DNA of 22,853 nt, taken from CAZSVP01 sp964637185 (GTDB taxonomy: Bacteria > Patescibacteriota > Saccharimonadia > CAILAD01 > BJGX01). Below the pieces are notes generated by a model. That model searched no databases. It was not told the origin of the DNA and saw nothing but the letters and a program-made list of their open reading frames with translations. Each line of letters begins with the position of its first letter. The stretch's first letter is position 1. The translations under genes and the position numbers were made by a program. Location of the stretch: positions 1 through 22,853 of the forward strand of contig CAZWVB010000011.1 in the NCBI GenBank assembly GCA_964637185.1. Direction: 5' to 3'. Of the stretch, positions 22,764-22,853 are shown one piece after another.

Positions 22764-22853
22764 GGAGAGGTCGCATAGAGGCCTAGTGCGCCGCCTTGGA
22801 AAGGCGGTTTACCCGCAAGGGTATCGAGGGTTCGAATCCCTCCCTCTCCGCCA
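22764..22853 (+). tRNA. tRNA-Ser(GGA)
   Basis: The acceptor GGAGAGG (22764-22770) pairs with CCTCTCC near the end. Discriminator G and an encoded CCA finish exactly at the window end. The anticodon loop TTGGAAA in a CCGCC/GGCGG stem gives anticodon GGA for UCC/UCU serine codons. The long variable arm (TACCCGCAAGGGTA) marks it as class II. Confidence 0.97.

Overview
The window looks like a stretch of a small Candidate Phyla Radiation genome, most likely Candidatus Saccharibacteria (TM7). That assignment is an inference. It rests on the gene set: three consecutive FemABX-type peptidoglycan-bridge ligases, a bifunctional phosphoglucose/phosphomannose isomerase, a lone divergent PurM and many short single-gene units. 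UGA is used as an ordinary stop (for example at 6924, 11431, 14907 and 22357), which argues against the UGA-recoding CPR lineages. No phage, insertion sequence or CRISPR array is visible.

Layout. 1-420: two tRNA-Ser genes (UGA and GCU) on the minus strand. 568-3778: valS followed by a membrane-anchored TPR-like protein, minus strand. 3826-5654: an acidic Pro/Ala-rich coiled-coil protein behind a long leader, then an unknown 240-aa protein. 5668-6976: a GC-rich PurM-like gene with its own promoter and a long hairpin terminator. 7207-8247: tsaD, minus strand. 8311-10431: a winged-helix/Nudix protein flanked by two GC-rich minus-strand hypothetical genes. 10459-14907: the three Fem ligases, then phosphomannomutase/phosphoglucomutase. 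14899-15968: a region with no credible protein gene but with a near-consensus promoter and dense stem-loops, read here as one large structured non-coding RNA on the plus strand. 16289-17236: a nucleotidyltransferase. 17233-19341: groES-groEL under a CIRCE operator. 19351-20508: a three-gene operon of unknown small proteins behind a perfect consensus promoter. 20514-22357: a ParB/Srx-like protein and the sugar-phosphate isomerase. 22370-22624: a small Cys-tailed membrane protein, minus strand. 22764-22853: a third tRNA-Ser (GGA).

How it fits together. The isomerase (21338-22357) and the mutase (13570-14907) would link fructose-6-P, mannose-6-P/glucose-6-P and the 1-phosphates used for envelope glycans. 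The Fem ligases use aminoacyl-tRNA to build peptide cross-bridges. tsaD, valS and three tRNA-Ser genes serve translation, and groESL is the heat-shock module.

Two expression styles stand out. One set of genes (valS, fem1, manB, the nucleotidyltransferase, the ParB-like gene, the isomerase and the small membrane protein) has a -10 box only 6-7 nt before the ATG, as expected of leaderless mRNAs. Another set (the purM-like gene, the GC-rich hypotheticals, groESL and the small-protein operon) has long leaders, strong Shine-Dalgarno sequences and, in several cases, long hairpins at the end.

The best candidate for something undescribed is the roughly 0.95-kb structured RNA at 15023-15968.
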